From positions 1,856,501 to 1,920,500 of the forward strand of contig NZ_CP046566.1 of assembly GCF_009740285.1 (NCBI RefSeq): DNA of 64,000 nt, given 5' to 3'. Shown one piece after another: positions 40,457 to 49,703 of this stretch. Source of the stretch: Phnomibacter ginsenosidimutans (GTDB lineage: Bacteria; Bacteroidota; Bacteroidia; Chitinophagales; Chitinophagaceae). The notes under the pieces are model-generated. The model worked only from the letters and a program-made list of their open reading frames with translations. It did no database searches and was not told where the DNA came from. Each line of letters opens with the position of its first letter. Position 1 is the first letter of the stretch. The translations under genes were made by a program, and so were the position numbers.

Positions 40457-42318
40457 ATGTCAACAATCGTAAAGCATACCAGGACATTCATTAGCCACGT
40501 TATCACAACTGTGATTGTGGTGGCGGTGCTTGGCATGAGCAGTACTGCCATTGCGCAAAATGATTGTAAGTGCAGCATTCTCAACACTGCTTCGGCAATT
40601 GATACTGCTGCATTGGCACAGCACCGAGAACCTGCTTGTCGGGCAAAGGCATTTGAGTTGCAGGCAGACCGCCAATTACAGCTCAAAAAGTTTGATACTG
40701 CTTTGTTGTTGCTGGATAAAGCACAGGCCATTTACCAGCAGCAGCAATGTGCCGCCAGCAGCTTTCTTTCTTTATGGAAATTGTATGCAGGGCTGTACGA
40801 AAATCAGGCGGCTTATTCGCAGTCTTTATCCTACTATTTAAAAGTGCTGGATGTGGCGGAGCAGCTCCATGATAAGCAAGAGCAGGCAGAAACACTCCTC
40901 AATATTGCGCAGATTTTCAACAGACTCAAACAGCCCGAAAAGGGAATTGCCTATACCCGGCAAGCAGTTCCCTTGGTGCAGCAATTAGCGCTGAGTCACC
41001 TTCAAGCTACTTTGCTCAATAAAGTTGCTGCACGATATTTTTTTCATGCGCAGGACTTGAAAGAAATGCGGTATGCTGATACAGCCGAGCTGTTTGTAAA
41101 CAATGCCTTGTCGGTTGCCAAACAATTGAACAATGTAAAAGAACAAATCATCGCCTACACAAGACTGAGTGCCATTTGCGAACGCCGCAAACAGTACCCT
41201 ATGGCCATTGGCTATATTCAATCAGCGCTGCAGATGTGTCAGCCGGGCATCAACAACAGGCAGTACACTACACTCTATGGCGACCTCGGCAATATTTTGA
41301 TGAAGCTTGGCCGCTATGCCGAAGCCCGCCGCTATGCTGATTCCTGCCTGCTGTACTGCCAACAGGAAAAGTATCCGCCACTCATTATGAATGCGTATGC
41401 CCTCATCTATACCATTGAAGAAAAGGCAGGTCATTATAAAGAAGCCATTGCAGCATTGAAAGTGGCGCAGGCCATCAGTGATAGTCTTACAAGTGCCGAT
41501 CGTATTAGAGTGGTGAATGAATTAGAGAATAAATATGACCAGGCAAAAAATGAGAAAACCATTTTGGAGTTATCGCAGCAAAAAAAGATTTCGCTACTGA
41601 TGGCTGGCATGGCAATACTGGTAGCCATCAGCATTGCTTTCTTTTGCGACAGCAAACGCTGAAGCACCGGCAAAAAGTGTTGGAAACAGAACAACGCTTG
41701 AACCGTGCCAGAATGAATCCACATTTCTTTTTTAACGCTTTGGCTTCGCTGCAAACCATGGCTGTAAAAAATGAAGATGGCAAAGCACTGGCTATGAACC
41801 TCAGCAAGTTTTCGCATATCATGCGGGAAACCCTGGAGAGCACCTACAAAGAGTATGTAACCATTGAGCAGGAAATAGATTTTTTGAATGAATACCTGAC
41901 ACTGCAAAAAATACGCTTCCCTGAAAAGTTTGAATTTCAAATTTCTTGTGCTAGCAACCTTGAACCAGATGTATACATGATTCCTTCCATGATTATTCAA
42001 CCATTTGCTGAGAATGCTGTGGAGCATGGGTTTCAGGGCATGCAAAGCGTAGGCAAATTGAATATTACTTTTAGTATCGATGGACATTCGTTGAAAGTGA
42101 CCATTACTGACAATGGAAAGGGATTGGCTGATGCGAAGCACATTCAGAAGGAACACATTTCAAGAGCCAGTCAAATCATAAAAGACAGAATTTATTTGCT
42201 GAACCTGAAGCTGAAAACAAAAGCGAGTTTCAGCATCGACAATAGAAAAGATAACGATGGTGTAGAAGTGATTATTTATTTACCCATAATAGAAAGCAAT
42301 GACATTACTGATTATTGA
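40457..42318 (+). CDS. TPR-containing LytS-type sensor histidine kinase, apparent one-base frameshift
   Basis: A two-frame gene. The first frame (40457-41662) encodes a signal or anchor helix, several TPR-like helical repeats (about 50-370) and a membrane helix (LLMAGMAILVAISIAF). It then stops after reading CDSKR. The second frame (to 42318) encodes LRQQTLKHRQKVLETEQRLNRARMNPHFFFNAL with the phospho-accepting histidine, then an HATPase domain (NAVEHGF N-box, TDNGKGL G-box). One more T in the T4 run at 41642-41645 joins them as AFFLRQQTLKHR, giving 620 residues. This is the common Bacteroidota TPR-HisKA architecture; a LytTR regulator follows with a 20-base overlap. Assembly error is the likeliest cause of the break. 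Confidence 0.85.
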
Positions 42319-43045
42319 TAACGAACCAATCATTCGTGAGGGCATTGTGGCATTGCTGCAGGCATACTGTGAGTCCATTACAGAAATTCATGAGGCGGAT
42401 GGTGTGCAATCGGGCCTGAAAGCAATTGCCCAGTACAAGCCGGATATTGTATTACTGGATGTGGAAATGGATGATGGAACAGGTTTTGAATTGGTGCAGC
42501 AATTGAATCATCCAGCGTTTCAACTCATTTTTATTACAGCACACAACAAATATGCAATAGATGCTTTCCGATGTGCTGCTATCGATTTTTTATTAAAGCC
42601 GGTGGATCCCCAACAATTGCAGGAAAGCATTGGCAGAGCCCAAAAACAAATTGAACAACAAAACCTGAGTGAGCAGCTTGCGGTGATGCTAAAACAGTAC
42701 ATGCATCGGCGGGATCCAGATCAAAAAATTGTATTGAAGGACATTAACAGTACCTACTTTGTAAAAGTACAAGACATACTTTTTTGCGAAGCAGATGGCA
42801 CCTATACTAAATTTTATTTTACCAACAACAGCTCCATACTTGTTTCAAAAAATTTGAAAGAGTATGAAGCTGTGTTGGAGCCATTTGGCTTTATCAGAAC
42901 ACACCACAGTTATCTGGCCAATCCTTTGCACATCCGCCTATTCGACAAAACAGATGGAGGTAGTTTGGTATTTGAAGGGGGCTTGTCAATACCGGTTTCT
43001 CAACGCAAAAAAGACTATGTATTGCAACGGCTGGAAACCAGGTAA
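42299..43045 (+). CDS. LytTR-family response regulator
   Basis: A 248-residue two-component regulator. The receiver domain (1-120) has the phospho-acceptor Asp54 (VLLDVEMDDG) plus Asp7 and the C-terminal lysine (LLKPVDP). The LytTR DNA-binding domain (about 145-248) has the pattern KIVLKDINSTYFVKVQDILFCEADG ... IRTHHSYLANPLHI. Its start overlaps the end of the kinase gene, so they form a pair. LytTR regulators often control envelope or quorum functions; the target here is unknown. Confidence 0.93.
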   Translation: MTLLIIDNEPIIREGIVALLQAYCESITEIHEADGVQSGLKAIAQYKPDIVLLDVEMDDGTGFELVQQLNHPAFQLIFITAHNKYAIDAFRCAAIDFLLKPVDPQQLQESIGRAQKQIEQQNLSEQLAVMLKQYMHRRDPDQKIVLKDINSTYFVKVQDILFCEADGTYTKFYFTNNSSILVSKNLKEYEAVLEPFGFIRTHHSYLANPLHIRLFDKTDGGSLVFEGGLSIPVSQRKKDYVLQRLETR

Positions 43046-43080
43046 GTTCCTTTTCAGTATGTCAATTTTGTGCTGGTCAG

Positions 43081-43554
43081 TTATTTTGTAACCAGCCTGA
43101 TGATGGAAGGATTTTCATTCAGGAATACGATTTTCACAGTGTCGTTAATGCGATACCGTTTATATATCTCGTAGGTTGGAATCACAATTCTTTGTGTTTC
43201 CAGTTTTCCTAAAGGCGCATGAAGTTGCGCCACATTTTTGGCCATTTCTGCCACAATGCTATCACCAGTATTGACAGATATTTCCGCCTCAGTTGTTGAA
43301 GCGTTTTTGTTGGAAGAAGTGTCATGAAAGAACATCACTTCCATGAAGTAATTTGGGTTGGATTTTTTACTCACTTTAGAGGAATACAAACTTGTAATCC
43401 ATGCCGTGGTGACAATACCTTTTTCTTTCAGTAACTTTTCTTCGTTCGATTCTTTTTGCCAAAGAAAGACAAATACACTTGCGATGAAGGCAGCTGTAAT
43501 GAGCATGCCCATATAGAAATACTTTACAGGGATGGGTTTCTTCTGTGGTTGCAT
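43081..43554 (-). CDS. hypothetical membrane-anchored protein (DUF3592-like)
   Basis: A 157-residue protein with one transmembrane helix (about 13-31). The rest is beta-rich with an alternating pattern (GIVTTAWITSLYSSKVSKKSNPNYFMEVMFFHD), similar in flavour to DUF3592 proteins, but not securely assigned. It is six bases downstream of the 43561-44804 gene on the same strand and probably translated with it. The gene is convergent with the LytTR regulator gene. Confidence 0.65.
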   Translation of the reverse strand: MQPQKKPIPVKYFYMGMLITAAFIASVFVFLWQKESNEEKLLKEKGIVTTAWITSLYSSKVSKKSNPNYFMEVMFFHDTSSNKNASTTEAEISVNTGDSIVAEMAKNVAQLHAPLGKLETQRIVIPTYEIYKRYRINDTVKIVFLNENPSIIRLVTK

Positions 43555-43560
43555 GCGTTA

Positions 43561-44804
43561 TTATTTTAAATTGTCACAGGGAATAGTTGATGCCAGTATG
43601 GTATGGAAAGTGGTGTAGGGCGTTCCGTATTTTCCGCCACCTTCATATTCTTGCACTACATACATGGTGCCTAGGCCACAGCTGCCGTCGGGTTTTGTAA
43701 AGGCAATGTGTACATGTGTTTCTTTCTTTACAGGAATATCCAAAGCATTCTTTTCGAGTATCCAGGGCTTTACAATATTCACTTTCGTCACCTTCATTTT
43801 GTCCCAGCTACCCCAGGATTCAAATTCTTTTGTTACCAGCTTTTCAATAGCGGGGTCGGACAGTACAGGTTTGCCTATTTTCAAATTTTTCACCCACTCT
43901 TTGTAGTTCTCTTTCAGCTTATTCATATAGCCCTGCCGCGACCCCATTTTGTCGATAGCAGCTACTACCATGTCTTGATGTTGTTTAAGAGTGGCATCGC
44001 CCGGAAATATTTTCAATGCGCCATCGAGGTATGCCTTGTACAAATACAACTGTTGTAAATAATACACACTGGCTATTGAAGTTTCTGTTTTGTAGGCTTC
44101 TTCCGCTTTTTTAATGGCAATAGTTACGGCACTGGCTTTGGCTTTTGCAGCACCCAGGTCGGGTTTCGTTATTAGTTCTTCAGGTTGGGTATTTAGAAAC
44201 TCCACTACTTTCTCTTCATGCTGTTTTATCACAGCATCACTAGCAGCCAAAGCATTGTTCACTGCAGATTCTCTTTGTGTGGAATCTCCGCCAATTTTTA
44301 ATTCTCCTTTTGTAAACAGAAAGGGTTCCCTGATTAACTGTTCCATGTATTCAATCGTAGCGGTTCTCGAATCCCTCAGGTTTTGTTTGCCGCTGGCCAG
44401 GCCGTTGTAAACGTTCTTGCATTCTTCCAGCGCTTTTTCCATGTCAATTGTATTGTATGCCGGGTCTTTGGTCTTGGTATTGTTCAGTGCCATTTGTGCA
44501 CTTTGAATACCACTGCTATACACCACTTGCTTATTGTCTTCTTTGGTATGGTTGCGCATTTTTTCGATGTGCTTCCAAAAAGTATTGATCTGCGCTTTTG
44601 CCGGGCTTTTGGTTTCTTCTGCAGGAATAGTAGTTGCTGGTTTATTGTCGGAGCTATTTTTCGATTGGTTACTATTGTTATTGTTCGAGGTTTCATCAAT
44701 AACTTTTTCTACTTTTTTTCTACCGTTTTTCGGGTAGGCATTTTTATTTGAGCTACTGTTTGCAGCACCAGTAAAAGCAAAATTGTTGATAGAAGAATGC
44801 GCAT
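43561..44804 (-). CDS. hypothetical secreted protein, apparent one-base frameshift
   Basis: A protein of unknown function. The start at 44804 (MRILLSTILLLLVLQTVAQ) gives a signal peptide, but after 31 codons the frame meets a TAG. In the next frame the sequence continues without a break from KVIDETSNNNNSNQ through TIPAEETKSPAKAQINTFWKHIEKMRNHTKED to the stop at 43561. One extra A in the run of seven (T7 at 44713-44719) restores VEKKVEKVIDE and gives 414 residues. The site A-AAA-AAG is also a textbook -1 slippery heptamer. The mature protein is mostly helical and lysine-rich, with a C-terminal beta region (HVHIAFTKPDGSCGLGTMYVVQEYEG). It is coupled to the 43081 gene. Confidence 0.7.
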
Positions 44805-45066
44805 AGGATTGTTTTTAGTATCCTGAAATTACTTGGCGCATGTAGTAGGTTTTGTACAAATGAATACCCGCATGCTGTTGATTAATATGTGCTGCATTCT
44901 TCCGTTTCAATAGTACAGTATTCATAACAGCGGCATGAACTCCACATGCAATTCCTGCATTTATCAATTCTAATCAGGCATACCGCCAATTCATGTGCAG
45001 CAGTTCTTAAGCAAGGCATTCCATATTGGCACGTGGGTTTAGTTTGGTATTTCGAAACCGTACTTT

Positions 45067-47796
45067 ATGACAAAAAGAATTTCTGCTGAAACCCTTCGTT
45101 TATTATTGGTGTTGCTATTATTTGTGCTGTCTTTTTTCTTGAAGGCACAGCCAGGACCTTCGTGGAGAAGTGTTGGTACTGCAGGGTTTAGCAGTGGCAA
45201 TGCAGATTATACAGCTATTGCTGTAAGCCGGACAGATAGCACTGTATATGTGGCATTTAAAGATGTTGCGAATGGCAACAAGGTTACAGTTATGCAAAGT
45301 ACAGGAGGGGCATGGTCGGTGCTGGGCAGTGCTGGCATCAATGCCGGCGCTGCCGATCACATTGCGATTGCTACATACAACAACAAACCGATTGTTGCTT
45401 TTAAGGATTATTCATATGGTGGCAGGTTGAGCATCATGCGCTGGAGTGGTAGTGCGTGGAATTATGAAGGAACAGCAGGTGCACAAAGTGCCGGCGCTGT
45501 TGGTGACGTAAGCATTACAGCAACCGGCATGATTGATATTTTTTATGTAGCCTACACCGACCAAAGTTTGGGTAATAAAGTAATGGTGAAAAAGAAGAGT
45601 AGCACAGCAGGTGCCTTTACAGATATAACTGCTGGGGCAGGCATCAGTGCTGCCGGGGCTCATTTTGTAGAAATCGCCAGTGCAGATATTGCTCGTCCTT
45701 ATGTTGTGTATACAGACTCTTCGGTGGGCAATAAAGCAACGGTTAAATATTACAACAACAGTAGCTGGAGTACACCCGGCGGCACAGCAGGTATTACTCC
45801 TGCTGCTGCAGCACATTGCGATATTGCAGTAGACATGGCCGGACTGCCAGTAGTGGTATACCGCGATGCCAATGCCAGCAACAAAGCCAGTGTGATGAAA
45901 TGGAATGGTACTACATGGGCCCAAGTTGGTGCTGCTGGTTTTACACCTGGCACTGCCGATTTTAATAGTATTGATATTGATGCTGACAACAGACCTGTTG
46001 TAGCCTTTCGGGATGGGGCCAACAGTAGCAAATTATCGGTACGAACTTTTAATGGGAGTGCTTGGGTGGTTTTAGGTACAGCTGGTATCAGCAGTGGTGG
46101 CGCAGAATTTGTGAGCATGGTTTCTGCTGGCGGATATGGTCCGTTTGTGGTGTTTAAAGATGCAGGAGCATCCGGTAAAATTGTTGTATCCACGTATGGA
46201 TGTACGTTGCCATCGGCGCCTGTTGTATTGCCTGCGAATCCAAGTTTTTGTGCTGGCAATCCCGTTATTCTATCTACTTCTGGCCAAACCAATACCACGA
46301 TGCGTTGGTATCAGGTGCTGGATAGTACAAGAATGGATAGTGTTGGCGCATCAAGGTTTGTCAGTGGTATCAATGCATCCAGTGTTGACATAGAAGTGGG
46401 AAAAACGGGAGATATATTTATAGCGGTGGTGCATTTGTATGATTTACTTGTATACAAGCGAACAGGTAATACATGGACATTACTGGGTAATGCACCAGCG
46501 AACACCAGCGTCGGGCAATTTGATATGGCTATTGATCCTATTAGCAATCAACCATACGTTGCTACTGTGCAAGCCATTCCTACAAAGCCATTGGATTTTT
46601 TTCGATTCAATGGAAGTGCTTGGGTTGCACTCGCTTCATTAAATGAGGGTAATGTAAATGAAGTGGAAATTAAATTCAATAATGGCGGCATTTTGTATGA
46701 AACGCATGCTTTTTTGTGGGGCAATGGTTCGAGATATGTTTCCTTGAACCGCTATACCGGAACAGGTTGGGAGAATTTGGTACAGCCGGCAAATGCATCA
46801 TCCAAAACAGCTACCAATACATCTTTGGCCTTTACCAACGATGGAGCTCCGGTGGTGGCACATGTGGGCGGTGGCGTTCATTTTTCTACCATACTAACAC
46901 AGGACAATAGCGGTTTAGCTGATTGGGCAACCAAAACCATTACCACTACTAGCTCACTAAAACCAGAAATCATCATCAATGAAATGAATGAGGTATTTAT
47001 AGCTTATCGTGAAGCGACCGCTCAGAGCGGCAGATTGGTCGTTGTAAAAAAGAATGGTATAGCCGCTGATACCAGCAATGGGTGGACCGTGCTTGGCGGT
47101 GGGCCGGTGAGTGTGGGTACATCCGAATGGCATGATATAAAAATTGATAATGATGGCACGTTGTATGTAGTGTACGCCGATGCAGGGTTGGGTAGCCAGG
47201 CGCAACTAAAAAAATGGACAGGCTCTGCTTGGGTAACTGCAGGTGTAGCCAATTTTTCGGCCGGTGCCGCCACCGATGTTAAGCTGGCTTTCGATGCCAA
47301 CAATCAGGCATTGGTGATTTATGTAGATGCAGGCTTACAAGGCAGAGCTACATTGCTGTTGCCAGAGAAAAAGTTTTTGGCTACATCCACTCAGCGGCCT
47401 GTAAATATGGCTGGAAATTATTTTGTAACTGCAGTGGCAGGTTGCAAAACCAATGTACTCTCCAACATGGTAGCCGTTACTCAAACCTCTACCACCAACA
47501 CTTGGACAGGCGCCGTGAGTACATTTTGGACAGATGCTGCCAATTGGGGATGTGGCCGTGTGCCCGACTCCAATGATGATGTAATTGTGCCTGCTGGTAT
47601 TCCAAATAATTTCTTTCCCATTGTAACGGCTGGCACTACGGGCAATACCAAAGCATTAACCATTATGCCGGGTGCAAAAATTACCATCAACAGTACAGGC
47701 ACCCTTGTGGTTACTAAGGAATTAATCTTGCTGGGCAACGCCCGTATTGATAACAAAACAGGTGGAGTGGTGCAGGTTACCGCAGGCGGAAACTAG
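45067..47796 (+). CDS. large secreted repeat protein (beta-propeller-like)
   Basis: A 909-residue exported protein with a signal segment (about 10-27). From about 32 to 380 there are seven or so repeats of about 45 residues with the pattern W-x-x-VGTAGFS-x-G-x-AD ... PVVAFRD ... NGSAW, which look like blades of a propeller. A central part (about 380-440) with SFCAGNPVILSTSG resembles an Ig-like PKD/SprB-type module. Further propeller-like repeats run to about 790. The C-terminal part has TWTGAVSTFWTDAANWGCGRVPDSNDDVIVP, common in Bacteroidota secreted proteins. It ends without a recognisable type IX sorting domain. Function unknown; adhesion or surface binding is only a guess. Confidence 0.75.
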   Translation: MTKRISAETLRLLLVLLLFVLSFFLKAQPGPSWRSVGTAGFSSGNADYTAIAVSRTDSTVYVAFKDVANGNKVTVMQSTGGAWSVLGSAGINAGAADHIAIATYNNKPIVAFKDYSYGGRLSIMRWSGSAWNYEGTAGAQSAGAVGDVSITATGMIDIFYVAYTDQSLGNKVMVKKKSSTAGAFTDITAGAGISAAGAHFVEIASADIARPYVVYTDSSVGNKATVKYYNNSSWSTPGGTAGITPAAAAHCDIAVDMAGLPVVVYRDANASNKASVMKWNGTTWAQVGAAGFTPGTADFNSIDIDADNRPVVAFRDGANSSKLSVRTFNGSAWVVLGTAGISSGGAEFVSMVSAGGYGPFVVFKDAGASGKIVVSTYGCTLPSAPVVLPANPSFCAGNPVILSTSGQTNTTMRWYQVLDSTRMDSVGASRFVSGINASSVDIEVGKTGDIFIAVVHLYDLLVYKRTGNTWTLLGNAPANTSVGQFDMAIDPISNQPYVATVQAIPTKPLDFFRFNGSAWVALASLNEGNVNEVEIKFNNGGILYETHAFLWGNGSRYVSLNRYTGTGWENLVQPANASSKTATNTSLAFTNDGAPVVAHVGGGVHFSTILTQDNSGLADWATKTITTTSSLKPEIIINEMNEVFIAYREATAQSGRLVVVKKNGIAADTSNGWTVLGGGPVSVGTSEWHDIKIDNDGTLYVVYADAGLGSQAQLKKWTGSAWVTAGVANFSAGAATDVKLAFDANNQALVIYVDAGLQGRATLLLPEKKFLATSTQRPVNMAGNYFVTAVAGCKTNVLSNMVAVTQTSTTNTWTGAVSTFWTDAANWGCGRVPDSNDDVIVPAGIPNNFFPIVTAGTTGNTKALTIMPGAKITINSTGTLVVTKELILLGNARIDNKTGGVVQVTAGGN

Positions 47797-47836
47797 GTAT
47801 TGTACAATCAAATAAAATCCACCTCGTGGGTGTATT

Positions 47837-47872
47837 AAATCATGGCAACAGTTTGTTTGCCATGATTTTTTT
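47837..47872. terminator. bidirectional terminator
   Basis: A 12-bp perfect stem, AAATCATGGCAA with its complement (47837-47848 and 47857-47868), followed by T on the plus strand and flanked by A/T on the other. It lies between the repeat-protein and GH125 genes. Confidence 0.85.
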
Positions 47873-47884
47873 GAGCACACGCAA

Positions 47885-49309
47885 TTATTTATTCAGTAAA
47901 TGTGGTTTCCTGCGGTACATCTTCCAGATAAATTCACCAAACATACTATTGGCCCAGGCAAACCATTTGCGGGTAAATTTCGTGGGATCGTCTTTGTGAA
48001 AACTCTCATGCATGAAGCCGGTGCCGGCATGTGTTTTTTGCAGCAGCTCGATGCATTTTTTCATCTCTGCTTCATCGGTGCTGGTAAGGCCACGCACAAT
48101 GATGCTCATGGGCCAAATCATATCTAAACCGGTATGCGGGCTGCCAATGCCTTCGGCAGCTGTGCCCGAAAAGTAAAATGGATTGGATGCCGACAAACAA
48201 TATTTTCGGCTATTGTCCCATACGGTTTGGCGGGTGCTGGCAAACATGTTTTCGCCGAGGTAAGGAATGCTGAGCAAGCTGGGCATGTTTGCATCATCCA
48301 TGAGGTTGCAGCTGCCGAGGCCATTGGTTTCATATACCCAAATATTGCCAAAGGTTTGGGTAAAGACGATGGCGCTATCCCAGAGCACTTTTGCTAATGA
48401 ATTGCCCATTTCAAAAGACTGACGGGCCAGTTCTTCATCGCCAATGGCTTTGGCAATATCAGTGAGCCACTCCAATGCAAAAACTGCAAACCAGTTGGAA
48501 GGAATCAGGTAGGGGAAGATAGTAGCATCGTCGCTGGGGCGAAACATAGAGCAAATCAAACCATTGGGTTTTGCCGGATATCCATAGCCGCCCAGCGGTA
48601 CGCCATCGGTAGCCCAGGAGGTTGTCCGCTGAAATGAATAGGGCCCTTTTCCGTCGAAGCGTTGCTGCTCTTTGAATGTTTGTATTACCAGGCGCATGGC
48701 TTGCCGCCAATCGGCATCAAAGGCGGTTAAATCACCGGTTTGTTGCCAGTAACCGTATGCCAACCGGATAGGGTAGCAAAGGCTGTCAATTTCCCATTTG
48801 CGTTCGTGTATGCCAGGTTGCATTTTGGTGAGGTCGCTTTTCCATTCACTCACCTTATTCATGTCTTTAAAAAATGCGTTGGCATAAGGGTCGAGCAGTA
48901 TGCATTTTGTTTGCCTGTGAATGACGCCCTTAATGAGCATTTGCAGGTTTGGATCTTCTTTCAGCAGGGGCAGGTAAGGCCACACTTGAGCCGAACTGTC
49001 TCTCAACCACATGGCATCTATATCGCCGGTAATCACATAGGTGTCTGGCTTTCCGTTGATCATTTCAAAATCAACCGTGGTATCCAGGGTATTGGGAAAG
49101 CAATTGTGAAACAACCATCCGAGTTCTTTATTACTGCTGTTCTTCTGTACTGCTTGAATTACTTTTTCAACCGCTTCGCTGGTAAAATGCCGGGCACCGG
49201 GTGCTACCCGTACATCCGCAAAATCATTGCTTTGACCAAAGCCATATTTCGAAACAATAAATGCTGCGCCGGTGAGTGTAGATTGCTGTAAAAATGTTCG
49301 CCGTTTCAT
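47885..49309 (-). CDS. glycoside hydrolase family 125 (exo-alpha-1,6-mannosidase)
   Basis: A 474-residue GH125 enzyme, a metal-independent inverting alpha-mannosidase. The N-terminus MKRRTFLQQSTLTGAAFI looks like a Tat-type signal. Family features are GDIDAMWLRDSSAQVWPYLPL (about 94-115), YANAF, FKHEWEIDSLCYPIRLAYGYW-like HERKWEIDSLCYPIRLAY, TTSWATDGVPLGGYGYPAKPNGLICSMFRPSDDATIFPYLIP, and GIGSPHTGLDMIWPMS with probable acid/base residues. It would release mannose from host or fungal glycans in the periplasm. No neighbouring sugar-uptake genes are seen. Confidence 0.92.
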   Translation of the reverse strand: MKRRTFLQQSTLTGAAFIVSKYGFGQSNDFADVRVAPGARHFTSEAVEKVIQAVQKNSSNKELGWLFHNCFPNTLDTTVDFEMINGKPDTYVITGDIDAMWLRDSSAQVWPYLPLLKEDPNLQMLIKGVIHRQTKCILLDPYANAFFKDMNKVSEWKSDLTKMQPGIHERKWEIDSLCYPIRLAYGYWQQTGDLTAFDADWRQAMRLVIQTFKEQQRFDGKGPYSFQRTTSWATDGVPLGGYGYPAKPNGLICSMFRPSDDATIFPYLIPSNWFAVFALEWLTDIAKAIGDEELARQSFEMGNSLAKVLWDSAIVFTQTFGNIWVYETNGLGSCNLMDDANMPSLLSIPYLGENMFASTRQTVWDNSRKYCLSASNPFYFSGTAAEGIGSPHTGLDMIWPMSIIVRGLTSTDEAEMKKCIELLQKTHAGTGFMHESFHKDDPTKFTRKWFAWANSMFGEFIWKMYRRKPHLLNK

Positions 49310-49465
49310 ACTACTGTGTTTCAGTTGTCAATTCAATACTATGCTTCGCTAAGGCATTGTAAAAGAACGAACTAAAGCGGAATGCAGTATGCAATGCTTC
49401 TGCACAATCATTTGCAGCGGGCAGAAAAAAAGTGGCAGAAATTTTTAAAAATCAGAGAATCATTT

Positions 49466-49496
49466 TTGGGTCGAATAAATCTGGCGCCTATTTTTG
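49466..49496 (+). promoter_or_regulatory. tRNA-Gln promoter
   Basis: TTG at 49466-49468, a 20-base spacer and TATTTTTG at 49489-49496: a full match to the Bacteroidota pattern, 17 bases upstream of the tRNA. It serves as an internal reference for the spacing used elsewhere in this window. Confidence 0.8.
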
Positions 49497-49512
49497 CGCT
49501 CCAATTACGGAT

Positions 49513-49583
49513 TGACCCATGGTGTAACGGTAGCACTACAGATTTTGGTTCTGTCTGTTAAGGTTCGAATCCTTATGGGTCAA
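49513..49583 (+). tRNA. tRNA-Gln (anticodon TTG)
   Basis: A cloverleaf can be drawn: acceptor stem TGACCCA with TGGGTCA, D arm around GTGTAACGGTAGCAC, anticodon stem ACAGA/TCTGT with loop TTTTGGT and anticodon TTG reading CAA, and T arm AAGG-TTCGAAT-CCTT. The CCA end is not encoded. A promoter lies just upstream and a terminator just downstream, so it is a single-gene unit. Confidence 0.96.
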
Positions 49584-49589
49584 CAGAAA

Positions 49590-49616
49590 AGTCAGCTTTG
49601 AAAGCTGGCTTTTTTT
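49590..49616 (+). terminator. terminator after tRNA-Gln
   Basis: A 9-bp stem, AGTCAGCTT with AAGCTGGCT (one G-T pair), followed by a run of T. Confidence 0.8.
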
Positions 49617-49650
49617 ATGTCCGTATTTCACCAGGTTGAAAGAAAAAAAA

Positions 49651-49676
49651 GAAGCCCGAGCAAAATGCCCGGGCCT
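49651..49676 (-). terminator. terminator of the surface-protein operon
   Basis: On the minus strand GCCCGGGC pairs with GCTCGGGC (one G-T pair), followed by a T-rich stretch. It lies just downstream of the 49704 gene; the G-T pair favours the minus strand. Confidence 0.75.
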
Positions 49677-49703
49677 CGTTGAAACTATTGGTACGACTGA
49701 AAA

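Noticed and set aside
47885-49309. A polysaccharide utilisation locus around the GH125 gene
   Set aside because: No SusC/SusD pair, other glycosidase or sugar regulator is adjacent; the TonB-type barrel gene is about 38 kb away.
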